From an uncultured Prevotellaceae bacterium (GTDB lineage Bacteria; Bacteroidota; Bacteroidia; Bacteroidales; Bacteroidaceae): 64,000 bases of DNA. The translations under genes were made by a program, and so were the position numbers. Position 1 is the stretch's first letter. Every line of letters begins with the position of its first letter. The stretch lies in NCBI GenBank assembly GCA_949295905.1, contig CASFNA010000010.1:79481-143480 (forward strand), in the 5' to 3' direction. The notes under the pieces were generated by a model that was given only the letters and a program-made list of their open reading frames with translations, had not been told where the DNA came from and searched no databases. Positions 42,801 through 50,897 of the stretch are shown here, in pieces.

Positions 42801-44053
42801 ATGAGAGTTGTTGAATTGTTTGCCGGAGTTGGTGGCTTTAGGGTTGGGCTTGAACGTGCCAACCGTGATTTTTTCCATGTGGTGTGGAGCAACCAATTTG
42901 AGCCTTCAACGAAGCGGCAGCACGCTTCGGAAGTTTATGTGGCAAGGTTTGGGCCTGGCGGACATGTCAACGATGATATTGCCAAAGTACCTACGGCTGA
43001 CATTCCCGACCATGACATGCTTTGCGCCGGCTTCCCCTGTCAGGATTATTCCGTTGCCCGGACATTGAGCCAGGCCGCTGGCATTGAAGGTAAAAAAGGT
43101 GTGCTGTGGTGGCAAATTGAGCGCATCATACGCGAAAAAGGCAACCATGCTCCTGAAATACTTTTTCTGGAGAATGTTGACCGTCTGCTGTTGTCGCCTG
43201 CGAAGCAACGCGGACGTGACTTCGCAATCATCTTGCAAACACTTTCCAATCAAGAGTATGTTGTGGAGTGGAGAGTTATCAATGCTGCCGATTACGGTAT
43301 GCCGCAACGCCGCCGACGCGTATATGTGTTAGCATACAAGAAAGGCTCAGTTATTGCGCGCATGATAGGCGAGCCTGCCCGATGGCTTTTTGAGGATGGA
43401 ATATTTGCTACGGCCTTTCCGGTGGCAGGTGGTACGGGTGGAGGATTGTTCGGTGGAATGATGCCTTTCGTTCTTAAGCGTGACGGCGAAGACCTTGCCG
43501 ACTTGAGTGATACTTTTAATAAGTCAAACAAGCTAAGGCCGTTCGGCAGTGCCGGGGTTATGCTCGGAGGACAGATTTGGACGGCAAAGGTTGAGCCTCT
43601 ATATGCCGGCCGACGTATGACTTTGGGAGATGTGCTCGTCTCCGGGGATGAACATGGACTGGTTACAGATGATTATTATATTGATGATGCCGACGTGTCG
43701 CGTTGGGCTTACTTGAAAGGGGCGAAGCATGAGGAACGCAGGACCAAGGACGGTTTTGTCTTTTCATATAGTGAGGGCGGCATGCCGTTTCCTGATCCGT
43801 TAGACCGTCCGTCGCGTACAATCATCACGGGGGAAGGCGGAGCGGCCCCTTCGCGCTTCAAGCATGTGGTGAGAGACCCTATGGACGGCAGGCTCAGGGG
43901 CTTGTCCCCGTAGAACTTGAACGGCTTGACATGTTCCCTGACAACCATACGGAAGGCCAGTCGCCTTCGAAGAGGGCGTTCTTCATGGGCAACGCGCTTG
44001 TCTGCGGCGTGGTGACGCGCATAGGGAACGAGATTTACCGCAGGCTGCATTGA
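42801..44053 (+). pseudogene. DNA (cytosine-5) methyltransferase, C-terminus out of frame
   Basis: A type II C5-cytosine methyltransferase. Motif I is VELFAGVGGFRVGLE (residues 4-18), motif IV has the catalytic cysteine in GFPCQDYS (C80), motif VI is FLENVDRLL, and motif VIII is YGMPQRRRRVYVLA. The frame stops at 43911, but the next frame carries on with LVPVELERLDMFPDNHTEGQ and motif X, FFMGNALVCGVV, to a stop at 44051. The shift sits at a G4 run (43897-43900); one more G would restore a protein of about 417 residues. Homopolymer miscall, true mutation or phase variation remain open. Target specificity cannot be read from sequence. Confidence 0.88.
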
Positions 44054-44062
44054 AAGAAAAAA

Positions 44063-44093
44063 GTTCCATGCCGTATCGTTTCAGGCATGGAAC
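44063..44093. terminator. Bidirectional terminator between methyltransferase and endonuclease genes
   Basis: GTTCCATGCC pairs with GGCATGGAAC. A run of A bases on the left gives a T tract for the minus strand. It lies 9 bases after the restored methyltransferase stop and 15 bases after the restored endonuclease stop, which supports both repaired frames. Confidence 0.85.
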
Positions 44094-44108
44094 ATAGGTG
44101 CTTCTACG

Positions 44109-44857
44109 TCAGTATTTTGTGTTAAGTTCGGGAAAGAATTTGGGAATGTCTTTTTTGCGGAGCGGCGAAACGCCCATCGAATACCTGCTGAGCATCTCCG
44201 CCCAGGACTCTTTTCCTAGCAGGCAGGCGCAGAAATGGGCGTATGTCAGCAGGTTGTTGGTCCGCCCGAAGTCTTTTTCTGGTTATAACCCAATGTGTAG
44301 TATTTCACGTCTTCCTGCCATGCTATTGCGTCAATGTAATGCAGGAAAACCTCTACGGGTATGCCGTAATGCAGCCCGATGGCACTTTGCAGGAACGATA
44401 CCGCTTCGGCTGGAGGGGCGTATCTGAACTTGTCTCCCGTCTGCTTGTGGTCTATGAGGAAAGCGTCCCTGACGAAAAGGCACGCCAACGTCAGGATTAC
44501 ATCGTCGTTATTGCAGCGTGATTGCTCTTCGACGAGCCTGAAAACGGCTCTGAAGCTGGCGTCGAAAACTATTTCACTGCCGTCCCTGAATATTCTCGGC
44601 ACCATGTCGTTAACGTTGCGCCTGTGTTCGCGGTAATACTCTTTGCCGTATTTTCCAAACTGTATGGAGTATCCGTCACTTTCCCATACTTTTGTGAAAA
44701 TATATTTTCCTTCTTCTTTTTCGCCTGGCCATGATATGGCTTCGTTGACAAGCGACTGTTTTATTTGCAGTTGTCGCTGGCGGTATTGACTTTTGTGTGG
44801 TTGGTAGGAAAGTGGGTGGTTGATTGCCAAAGTTCTCAATAATGTGTCTTTTTCCAT
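44109..44857 (-). pseudogene. Probable type II restriction endonuclease, out of frame near the 3' end
   Basis: The start is MEKDTLLRTLAINHPLSYQP. The uninterrupted frame gives 203 residues and stops at 44246. A second frame continues from the shift: KDFGRTNNLLTYAHFCACLL and onward to FFPELNTKY, stop at 44109. The shift is at a T5 run (44274-44278, A5 in the coding sense). One extra base would give about 249 residues ending 15 bases before the terminator. No known endonuclease family is recognised. The function is inferred from position: converging on a methyltransferase gene and downstream of a controller-like HTH gene. Confidence 0.6.
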
Positions 44858-44880
44858 GTTGTAAAAATCGTGTTAAAAGG

Positions 44881-45111
44881 TCATTTTATGGGTTTATTGT
44901 TGAAAAAGTCCTCAACAGTAATCTCTAATGCTTCTGCTAATTTGTAAATGTTGAGTAATGTGACGTTTGTTTCGCCGCGTTCAACCGTACCTATGTATGT
45001 TCTGTGAAATCCTGCTTTGTCGGCTAATTTCTCTTGCGACAAGCCTAATACGGTTCGGTAGTGTTGTACCCTTGAGCCGAATTTGCGTAAAAGTTCATTG
45101 TTTGCTTCCAT
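44881..45111 (-). CDS. XRE-family HTH regulator, restriction-modification controller protein (C protein) type
   Basis: A 76-residue single-domain helix-turn-helix protein with LGLSQEKLADKAGFHRTYIG followed by TVERGETNVTLLNIYKLAEALEITVEDFF, the pattern of C proteins of type II systems. It is 23 bases upstream of the endonuclease gene on the same strand. C proteins activate their own and the endonuclease gene after a delay, so that methylation comes first. This fits the layout: the methyltransferase has its own promoter and points the opposite way. The AT-rich context suggests horizontal acquisition. Confidence 0.85.
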   Translation of the reverse strand: MEANNELLRKFGSRVQHYRTVLGLSQEKLADKAGFHRTYIGTVERGETNVTLLNIYKLAEALEITVEDFFNNKPIK

Positions 45112-45133
45112 ACTTTTGTCTATTTATTAAGTG

Positions 45134-45168
45134 CAAAGTTAGTGTGGCATACATATAATGTTAACACT
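45134..45168 (-). promoter_or_regulatory. Promoter and possible C-box region of the controller gene
   Basis: On the minus strand TAACTTTG (45134-45141) is the -7 box, 22 bases before the controller start. Upstream of it are the palindrome TGTTAACA (45159-45166) and a spaced inverted pair AGTGT/ACACT (45141-45145, 45164-45168). These could be the operator for the C protein, but no consensus is known for this family, so this is tentative. Confidence 0.35.
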
Positions 45169-45340
45169 TTATAAATAGAGTTTGGTTAAATGGGGTTAAT
45201 GCGGAAGAGAAGTGAGGCACTTTTCTTTATGTTGATTCATGTGGTGTTTATTTTTTTAGCCTTGTGCTTTGGTGCCGAATTTTTGATGTTTTGTTAGTTA
45301 TAAAAAACGTCAAAACCGCCGCCGTGTCGATATTATTGTT

Positions 45341-45348
45341 TACCTTTG
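45341..45348 (+). promoter_or_regulatory. -7 box immediately before folP
   Basis: TACCTTTG, 7 bases before the ATG at 45356. Such closeness implies a nearly leaderless mRNA. Confidence 0.45.
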
Positions 45349-45355
45349 CCTACCG

Positions 45356-46234
45356 ATGAAAGGCATGATACCATATACAATCAACGTGGGCGGAAGGCTC
45401 ATGGACTTGTCCGAGCCGCAGGTGATGGGCATTCTCAACGCCACGCCCGACTCGTTTTATGCTGGCAGCCGCCGCCGGACGGACGATGAAATCAAGGCGC
45501 GTGCCGACCAGATTGTGGCCGAGGGCGGCGCCATCGTCGACGTGGGGGCTTACTCTACGCGCCCCGGCGCGGCGAGGGTGACGGCTGCGGAGGAGATGGA
45601 GCGCATGCGCGCGGCCTTGAAGGCGGTGCGCTCGGCGCAGCCGGAGGCCGTGGTGTCGGTGGACACTTTCCGCCCCGAGGTGGCCAGGATGGCCGTAGAG
45701 GAGTATGGCGCGGCCATCGTCAACGACGTGTCGGGCGGCAACGTGGACGGCGCTTTCGGCGGCGAGGAGATGACGGAGGAAGCCTACCGTGAGTATTCCG
45801 AAGCCGACGTGCCGCCTATGTTCGTCGAAGTGGCGCGGCTCGGAGTGCCTTATATATTAATGTCTTCACGCCCTAACGTGGAGAGCATCATGCAGGATTT
45901 TGCCCCGAAGGTGCGGCTGCTGCGCTCGCTCGGGCAGAAGGACATCATCCTTGACCCGGGGTTCGGCTTCGGCAAGACCGTGCAGGAGAACTACGCCGTG
46001 CTCGCGCGGTTGGGCTGCCTGCGCGAGATGGGGTTGCCCGTGCTTGTCGGCGCGTCGCGCAAGTCGATGGTTTCGCGCCTGCTCGGCACCGACGCCGACG
46101 GCTCGCTTAACGGCACCACGGTGGTTAACACGCTGGCCATGGCCATGGGCGGAGCATCCATCCTGCGCGTACACGACGTGAAGGAGTGTGCCGATGCTGT
46201 GAAAATGGTAAAAGAAACGATGAGATATGTTTGA
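45356..46234 (+). CDS. folP: Dihydropteroate synthase
   Basis: A 292-residue TIM-barrel enzyme joining para-aminobenzoate to the dihydropterin pyrophosphate in folate synthesis; it is the sulfonamide target. Motifs: VMGILNATPDSFYAG, VDVGAYSTRPGA, VSVDTFRPEVARMA, VNDVSGG, the loop IILDPGFGFGKTVQEN and LVGASRKSMVSRLLG. Each is in the expected order and the length is normal. The last codons overlap the start of the cyclase gene by 8 bases, so the two are translated together. Confidence 0.96.
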   Translation: MKGMIPYTINVGGRLMDLSEPQVMGILNATPDSFYAGSRRRTDDEIKARADQIVAEGGAIVDVGAYSTRPGAARVTAAEEMERMRAALKAVRSAQPEAVVSVDTFRPEVARMAVEEYGAAIVNDVSGGNVDGAFGGEEMTEEAYREYSEADVPPMFVEVARLGVPYILMSSRPNVESIMQDFAPKVRLLRSLGQKDIILDPGFGFGKTVQENYAVLARLGCLREMGLPVLVGASRKSMVSRLLGTDADGSLNGTTVVNTLAMAMGGASILRVHDVKECADAVKMVKETMRYV

Positions 46235-46997
46235 TTTCGGCATAAAAGACTTTATCGACATTGCCTGTGTCGCACTGATGCTTTACTACATATACCGCCT
46301 CATGAAGGAGTCGCGGTCGCTCAATGTGTTCATAGGCATACTGGTATTCATCCTCATCTGGCTGCTCGTGAGCCAGGTGATTGAGATGCGCCTGCTTGGC
46401 AGCATCATGGACAAGCTTGTGAGCGTGGGTGTCATTGCCATAATAATACTGTTCCAGGAAGAAATCCGCAAGTTCCTTTACAACCTCGGCACGCACCGCA
46501 AGGTGAACAGCATCATACGCTTGTTCTCGTCGGGTGAAAAGAAAGAACGCGGCGACATAGAAGCCATAATGCCTGTCGTGATGGCCTGTATGAGCATGGG
46601 CAAGAGCAAGGTGGGCGCTCTCATCGTCATCGAAAGGCTGACGCCGCTCGACGAGGTGATAGCCACCGGCGACGTAATTGACGCCAACATCAACCAGCGG
46701 CTGATTGAAAACATATTTTTCAAGAACTCGCCGCTGCACGACGGGGCCATGGTAATATCGAAGAACCGCATACGCGCCGCCGGCTGCATACTGCCCGTAA
46801 GCCACAGTTTCGACATACCCAAGGAGCTGGGACTGCGCCACCGCGCCGCCATGGGCATATCGCAGGACAGCGACGCGATAGCCATAGTAGTGTCAGAGGA
46901 GACCGGGCGCATATCGGTGGCCATACGTGGGCAGTTCCACCTTCGCCTTTCGGCCGAGCAGTTGGAAAGCATACTCACGCGCGAGCTTGATATTTGA
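46227..46997 (+). CDS. cdaA: Diadenylate cyclase (CdaA type)
   Basis: A 256-residue enzyme making c-di-AMP from two ATP. Two or three N-terminal transmembrane helices (from about residue 10) precede the DAC/DisA_N domain. Catalytic motifs are intact: the DGA motif within KNSPLHDGAMVI and the RHR motif within LRHRAAMGISQDSDAIAIVVSEETG. It is membrane-bound with a cytoplasmic cyclase domain. c-di-AMP acts in osmotic and cell-wall control. It overlaps folP at its start. No phosphodiesterase or YbbR-type regulator gene is beside it. Confidence 0.94.
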   Translation: MFDFGIKDFIDIACVALMLYYIYRLMKESRSLNVFIGILVFILIWLLVSQVIEMRLLGSIMDKLVSVGVIAIIILFQEEIRKFLYNLGTHRKVNSIIRLFSSGEKKERGDIEAIMPVVMACMSMGKSKVGALIVIERLTPLDEVIATGDVIDANINQRLIENIFFKNSPLHDGAMVISKNRIRAAGCILPVSHSFDIPKELGLRHRAAMGISQDSDAIAIVVSEETGRISVAIRGQFHLRLSAEQLESILTRELDI

Positions 46998-47161
46998 CTC
47001 GTTGGTCGTGCGACGGGAAGGCTTTTCTTTTAAATTGTTGGAAATACGTTCCACTTTGCCGCAAATTGTAATATAGACGTATCATTTGTGTTGCAATCTG
47101 TTTGCAAAACGGATAAAAAAGTTTAAAAACCAAGGAAAAGCGCGTTTTTCTTCCGTAATAT

Positions 47162-47192
47162 TTTGCTTTCTCGCAATAAAAACGTATATTTG
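47162..47192 (+). promoter_or_regulatory. Consensus Bacteroidetes promoter
   Basis: TTTG at 47162-47165, exactly 19 bases, TATATTTG at 47185-47192, 31 bases before the next start codon. It supports the small downstream gene as real. Confidence 0.75.
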
Positions 47193-47222
47193 TAGCGTAA
47201 CAATATTTATAACTTTAATGTC

Positions 47223-47513
47223 ATGGTAGATTTTAAGAATTTCTCGGCTATCCTTTCCTGCCTTGACGATTATATGGTTGACAAGGGCAAGAAGGAAATT
47301 GACGACATGGAAGCCAACATGGAGTTGGCCCGTGCCGGTTTGTTGAATGATTCCCAGCCCAGCCCGGGTTCTCCTCTGAGGGATTTGCTCATGAAGATGA
47401 GAGATGCCAACCTCTTGCCGCAAAACATACGCCAGACGTATGGCATATGGAAGATTAAGCTGTCGAAGACGATGGCCAAATTCCCGCAAATAAATCAGTT
47501 CCAGTATTGCTGA
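47223..47513 (+). CDS. Small protein of unknown function
   Basis: A 96-residue soluble protein, helix-rich, beginning MVDFKNFSAILSCLDDYMVD with an acidic middle (KKEIDDMEANMELARAG) and ending KFPQINQFQYC. I do not recognise its family. A consensus promoter 31 bases upstream and a stem-loop after the stop argue that it is expressed. It stands alone between cdaA and the OmpA-family gene. Confidence 0.6.
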   Translation: MVDFKNFSAILSCLDDYMVDKGKKEIDDMEANMELARAGLLNDSQPSPGSPLRDLLMKMRDANLLPQNIRQTYGIWKIKLSKTMAKFPQINQFQYC

Positions 47514-47536
47514 ACGACGGAAGATGCGGCCAAGCT

Positions 47537-47572
47537 TCCAATGCGCCCCGACTTTGATTGGAGCGCATTGGA
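47537..47572 (+). terminator. Stem-loop after the 96-residue gene
   Basis: TCCAATGCGC pairs perfectly with GCGCATTGGA around a 16-base loop, without a T tract, so it may be a weak terminator or an mRNA-stabilising hairpin. Confidence 0.5.
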
Positions 47573-47661
47573 TTGCGTTTGGACGTAAGCGAATACATGC
47601 GCGGCGTGGTTAATTTAAGTTAATGCCTTTCAACGTTGGCGCGGATTGCACGTCTTATATG

Positions 47662-47669
47662 TAAATTTG
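47662..47669 (+). promoter_or_regulatory. -7 box for the OmpA-family gene
   Basis: TAAATTTG, 35 bases before ATG 47705. It lies inside the longer open frame from 47636 and so supports the later start. Confidence 0.5.
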
Positions 47670-47704
47670 CGACAAATTACCAATCAAACGTAAATATTTA
47701 TAGT

Positions 47705-48586
47705 ATGAAAAAGAATGTTTTGGCCCTCTCGCTCATTGCGGGATGCCTCTTGGCAAGCAGCTGTGTAAGCAAGAAACAGCTTGAGAACTGCCAACTGGAG
47801 AACAAGGAACTGACAAGCAAATACCAAGACACGCAGGACAAGCTGTCTGATACCAACGCGAAACTCGCGGCAAGCAACGTCCGCGTAGCCAGCCTCGAAG
47901 AGCAGCTCGAACAGTCGAAGAGCACGCTCGAGTCACTCCAAAGCTCGCTCGACAAGAGCCTCACGGCCAGCAACCAGACTACGGTGAACATATCGAAGCT
48001 GGTAGACCAAATCAACGAGTCAAACCAGTACATACGCCACTTGGTCGAGGTGAAGAGCAAGAGCGACTCGCTCAACATGATACTTACCAACAACCTGACA
48101 CGCTCCTTGAGCAAGGAAGAACTGAAGGAGGTTGACGTGCAGGTGCTCAAGGGCGTGGTTTACATCTCGCTGGCGGACAATATGCTATACAAGAGCGGCA
48201 GCTATGAAATCAACGAACGAGCCGCCGAGACGCTCAGCAAAATCGCGAAAATCATCAAGGACTACAAGGATTACGACGTGCTCATCGAGGGTAACACCGA
48301 CAATGTGCCAGTCAACACCGCTTCAGCGTCGATGAAGAACATCCGTAACAACTGGGACTTGTCTTGCCTCCGTGCGTCAAGCGTGGTGCAGGCGCTTATC
48401 AACCAGTACGGCGTTGAGCCGAAGAGGCTCACAGCCGGAGGCCGCGGCGAGTTCAATCCCGTCACATCCAACGACACTGCCGTCGGCAAGCAGCGCAACC
48501 GCCGCACGCAAATCATCATCACTCCGAAGCTCGACCAGTTCATGGACCTTATCGACAAGGCTCCCGAGAGTGCTGACGCGGAATAA
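47705..48586 (+). CDS. OmpA-family peptidoglycan-binding lipoprotein with coiled coil
   Basis: A 293-residue envelope protein. The start at 47705 gives a signal peptide with lipobox (LLASSC, cysteine near residue 20). A long coiled coil follows (about 25-130, rich in Q, E, K and L, e.g. KKQLENCQLENKELTSKY). The C-terminal OmpA domain (about 165-285) has VLIEGNTDNVPV, RASSVVQALINQYGVEPKRL, GRGEFNPV and NRRTQIII, matching the peptidoglycan-binding helix and its conserved aspartate and arginine. It probably links outer membrane to cell wall. The upstream frame from 47636 is not used because it spans the promoter. Confidence 0.92.
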   Translation: MKKNVLALSLIAGCLLASSCVSKKQLENCQLENKELTSKYQDTQDKLSDTNAKLAASNVRVASLEEQLEQSKSTLESLQSSLDKSLTASNQTTVNISKLVDQINESNQYIRHLVEVKSKSDSLNMILTNNLTRSLSKEELKEVDVQVLKGVVYISLADNMLYKSGSYEINERAAETLSKIAKIIKDYKDYDVLIEGNTDNVPVNTASASMKNIRNNWDLSCLRASSVVQALINQYGVEPKRLTAGGRGEFNPVTSNDTAVGKQRNRRTQIIITPKLDQFMDLIDKAPESADAE

Positions 48587-48620
48587 TGTTTCGATAGAAT
48601 AGAAATTCTTATTTGAGATA

Positions 48621-48656
48621 AAGCCGTCTGCTGAAAACAGCAGGCGGCTTTTTGTT
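48621..48656 (+). terminator. Terminator after the OmpA-family gene
   Basis: AAGCCGTCTGCTG pairs with CAGCAGGCGGCTT (one wobble) around AAAA, followed by TTTGTTTTTT. Confidence 0.9.
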
Positions 48657-48749
48657 TTTTATCCGTTTCTTGTCCTTTTTCCAATCGTTGGTGGTGACGT
48701 ATATGTTCTTTTATTCGTCAATATTGTTCTAAATATCCGATTTAACATT

Positions 48750-48757
48750 TAGCTTTG
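48750..48757 (+). promoter_or_regulatory. -7 box at the start of the accessory block
   Basis: TAGCTTTG, 39 bases before the FtsZ-like gene. A TTG at 48724 is a poor -33. Sequence turns AT-rich from here. Confidence 0.5.
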
Positions 48758-48796
48758 CACCCTTCTTCGTATTAGTAAGTAACTAATTCTTTATTT

Positions 48797-49183
48797 ATGG
48801 GAACAATAAAAGATTTTATTAAGAGGATTGCCGAGGGGAAAAGAATCCTGTCGCTTGACGTGAAAGACATTGAAAGTTTGTATATGGAAAGGCGCGAACC
48901 TGTGGTGCAGATAGGTCACGGCGTGGGTTTCAGGCGGTTGGAGGATGCTGTGATGGAATCCTTAAATTCGCCAGATGAAATCTGTTTAAGTCACTGTCAC
49001 GGTTTCGTTTTTTGCATTTTCATAGATTTAAACGCACCCCATCCGCTTCAAGTGAGTGAATTGGAACAGTTGAATTGGCTTTTGGAAGATTGGCCGTCTG
49101 ACATTTTGCGCAATGTGAAATGGGGCATTTACGTTGACGATAGCCTTGGCGACAGTGTGGAGGTTGCCATTGTTGTAGGATGA
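48797..49183 (+). CDS. FtsZ C-terminal-domain-like protein without a GTPase domain
   Basis: A 128-residue protein that I read as the second half of an FtsZ/tubulin fold standing alone. SLDVKDIESL (S19-L28) matches the FtsZ T7 loop NLDFADV, keeping both aspartates (D21, D24) that complete the active site of the neighbouring subunit. VVQIGHGVG then matches the MGxGxASG segment and AVMESLNSP the AAxxALNSP helix. The C-terminal GIYVDDSLGDSVEVAIVVG matches the FtsZ strand pattern GxxIDxSLxDxVxVTVIATG. The N-terminal GTP-binding half with its GGGTG motif is absent. A filament-binding inhibitor or cap of cell division is an inference. It pairs with the next gene (13-base gap). Confidence 0.6.
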   Translation: MGTIKDFIKRIAEGKRILSLDVKDIESLYMERREPVVQIGHGVGFRRLEDAVMESLNSPDEICLSHCHGFVFCIFIDLNAPHPLQVSELEQLNWLLEDWPSDILRNVKWGIYVDDSLGDSVEVAIVVG

Positions 49184-49196
49184 AATATGTGGAATT

Positions 49197-49946
49197 ATGA
49201 AGTTTGAAGAATTTAAGAAACTGGCCGAAAATCCTCAACCTTATGTAGGGGACGTGTTTTATCGTCTTGACGTTTTTAATATGTCAGGACGTTATATCAA
49301 GGAAGTTTGTAAATATCCAGTGTTTGAGGTGTGGCTTTCCAATTCGAGTTTTTATCATTCATTGTCAGAAGCGGAAGCGGTTTTGGGACGCATTGTGAAT
49401 GGGAAACATTCGGATGGAATTTATTGTGCGTATGTTTACAAACTCCCGTTTGGTAAAAACGTTTCGTACGGACAGTTTGCCGAGGCGTTCGCTTACGATT
49501 GTGGCGGGCAACTTGTGGATAGGTCGTATTGTTCAAATCTTGATGAAGACTACGACAAGGAACATTCCGTATTCCGTGGGCGGACGGGTGATGCCATACG
49601 GTTTGATGAGGAAAATTTTGTTGAAGTGTTTGATGCTTCTTGTTTGAAAGTGCGTCTTGCCATTGTTTTGCATAAAGTACCGTCTGTTGAAATATGCTGG
49701 AAGCGTTATCTGAAGATGAAGGAACGTGTTGAAACAGATTGGAAAATGCCTTATGACGGAATGGCTGGACATTTGGATTTTACGGACGACTCGTATGTCG
49801 TGATTGATTGTGAGGAACATGAAAAAGATTACATTGAATGTCATTCTCATGCCAATTCGATATATATGTTCAAACCTCGCTTTCAAATTCCGCATGAATT
49901 AAAAGGGCCTCTTCTGGAAGATTATCGTGCGAATATGGAAAAATGA
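49197..49946 (+). CDS. Unrecognised protein, partner of the FtsZ-like gene
   Basis: A 249-residue, acidic, soluble protein without signal peptide, helix or known motif. It has aromatic-rich stretches (YVGDVFYRLDVFNMSGRYIKEV, VLHKVPSVEICWKRYLKMKE) and a histidine/cysteine-containing C-terminal part (VIDCEEHEKDYIECHSHANS). It follows the FtsZ-like gene by 13 bases and is surely co-transcribed with it. Its role may be linked to that protein (cofactor, immunity or effector), but nothing in the sequence says which. Confidence 0.6.
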   Translation: MKFEEFKKLAENPQPYVGDVFYRLDVFNMSGRYIKEVCKYPVFEVWLSNSSFYHSLSEAEAVLGRIVNGKHSDGIYCAYVYKLPFGKNVSYGQFAEAFAYDCGGQLVDRSYCSNLDEDYDKEHSVFRGRTGDAIRFDEENFVEVFDASCLKVRLAIVLHKVPSVEICWKRYLKMKERVETDWKMPYDGMAGHLDFTDDSYVVIDCEEHEKDYIECHSHANSIYMFKPRFQIPHELKGPLLEDYRANMEK

Positions 49947-49970
49947 TGAGTAAAGTGAAAGAAAATCAAC

Positions 49971-49978
49971 TATATTTG
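49971..49978 (+). promoter_or_regulatory. -7 box for the nuclease-like gene
   Basis: TATATTTG, 36 bases before ATG 50014, supporting that ATG rather than the later GTG as the original start. Confidence 0.6.
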
Positions 49979-50013
49979 TAGTCAATATGTTTAATTAAAA
50001 GCGTAATGTTCTT

Positions 50014-50897
50014 ATGGGAATAAGTAGTATTTCAAAGTTGCGGAGTTATTTTGATAAGTTGGATGTGAATGCGTCTTTGTTTATCGCACTAGAGAAAGAC
50101 CCTGCTTGGTGGCGAAAATTGAGAGAAGATGGGACATTTATATAAATGTAAGAAAAGACAATTATATAAGTGTTTATTACAGAGGAGCCTCGATTATGAA
50201 GTTGAGTTATGACAACGGAAAGTTTAAGGCTGGAATCCATAATAACTATTTAGGTGTGGATAAGGAGGTCGCATCAGAGTTAGGCTTACATTATGGAAAC
50301 GAAGATGTTTCTCCTGAAAGAATCGTGTCAATGCTTGAAACGATAAAATATAGGGTTCGTCAGAATAAAAAGAACAAAGGACTACCAGAGGCGGAGAATG
50401 GTGATGAGGAAAAAGTCAGCGAAAAATTTGTGCAAAGCGAGGTGTATAAGAACGGCTCTTATTTGGATACCGAGTTTGCGATAACATTGGATGACGAACC
50501 TACGATACGTATAGACCTTGTTAGGGTGGACGATTGTGGAAAAATTCAATTTGTTGAATTGAAAAGGATTCAAGACCTGCGTTTAGTAAATGAGGAAATC
50601 TTGACGCAAATGCGTAACTACAAAAGCTTTTTAGAAAAGGTTGATGTAAAGGAATTTGTTGATTATTATAATAAAGTATTGGCAATAATGAGGAAAATTA
50701 AAATATTGCCGGATAAAGTTTTATGTGATAAAATCAGTGACGTGAATAATTACGTAGAACTAATGATGACAAACTATAAGAAAAAGGGCAAGAGCCATGG
50801 GCGTTTGGACCGACTTAATAACATTAGACGTTCATTTGAAGAAAATGAAATACATTCAAATATTGATAGTGTAATTTCTGATTATAAAAAATGGTGA
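50014..50897 (+). pseudogene. PD-(D/E)XK-type nuclease-like gene, frameshifted near its start
   Basis: The 43-codon frame from ATG 50014 (SKLRSYFDKLD, then LREDGTFI) ends at 50145. A second frame continues with YINVRKDNYISVYYRGASI and runs 250 residues more to 50897. The break lies in a TA-repeat (50139-50144); one more TA would join the frames. The long part has RIDLV and then IQFVELKRI about 20 residues later, an aspartate and ExK spacing typical of PD-(D/E)XK nucleases, preceded by LDTEFAI. A shorter protein could start at GTG 50106. Probable function is DNA cleavage, inferred from the fold motif. Lysine-rich and AT-rich, unlike core genes. Confidence 0.62.
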
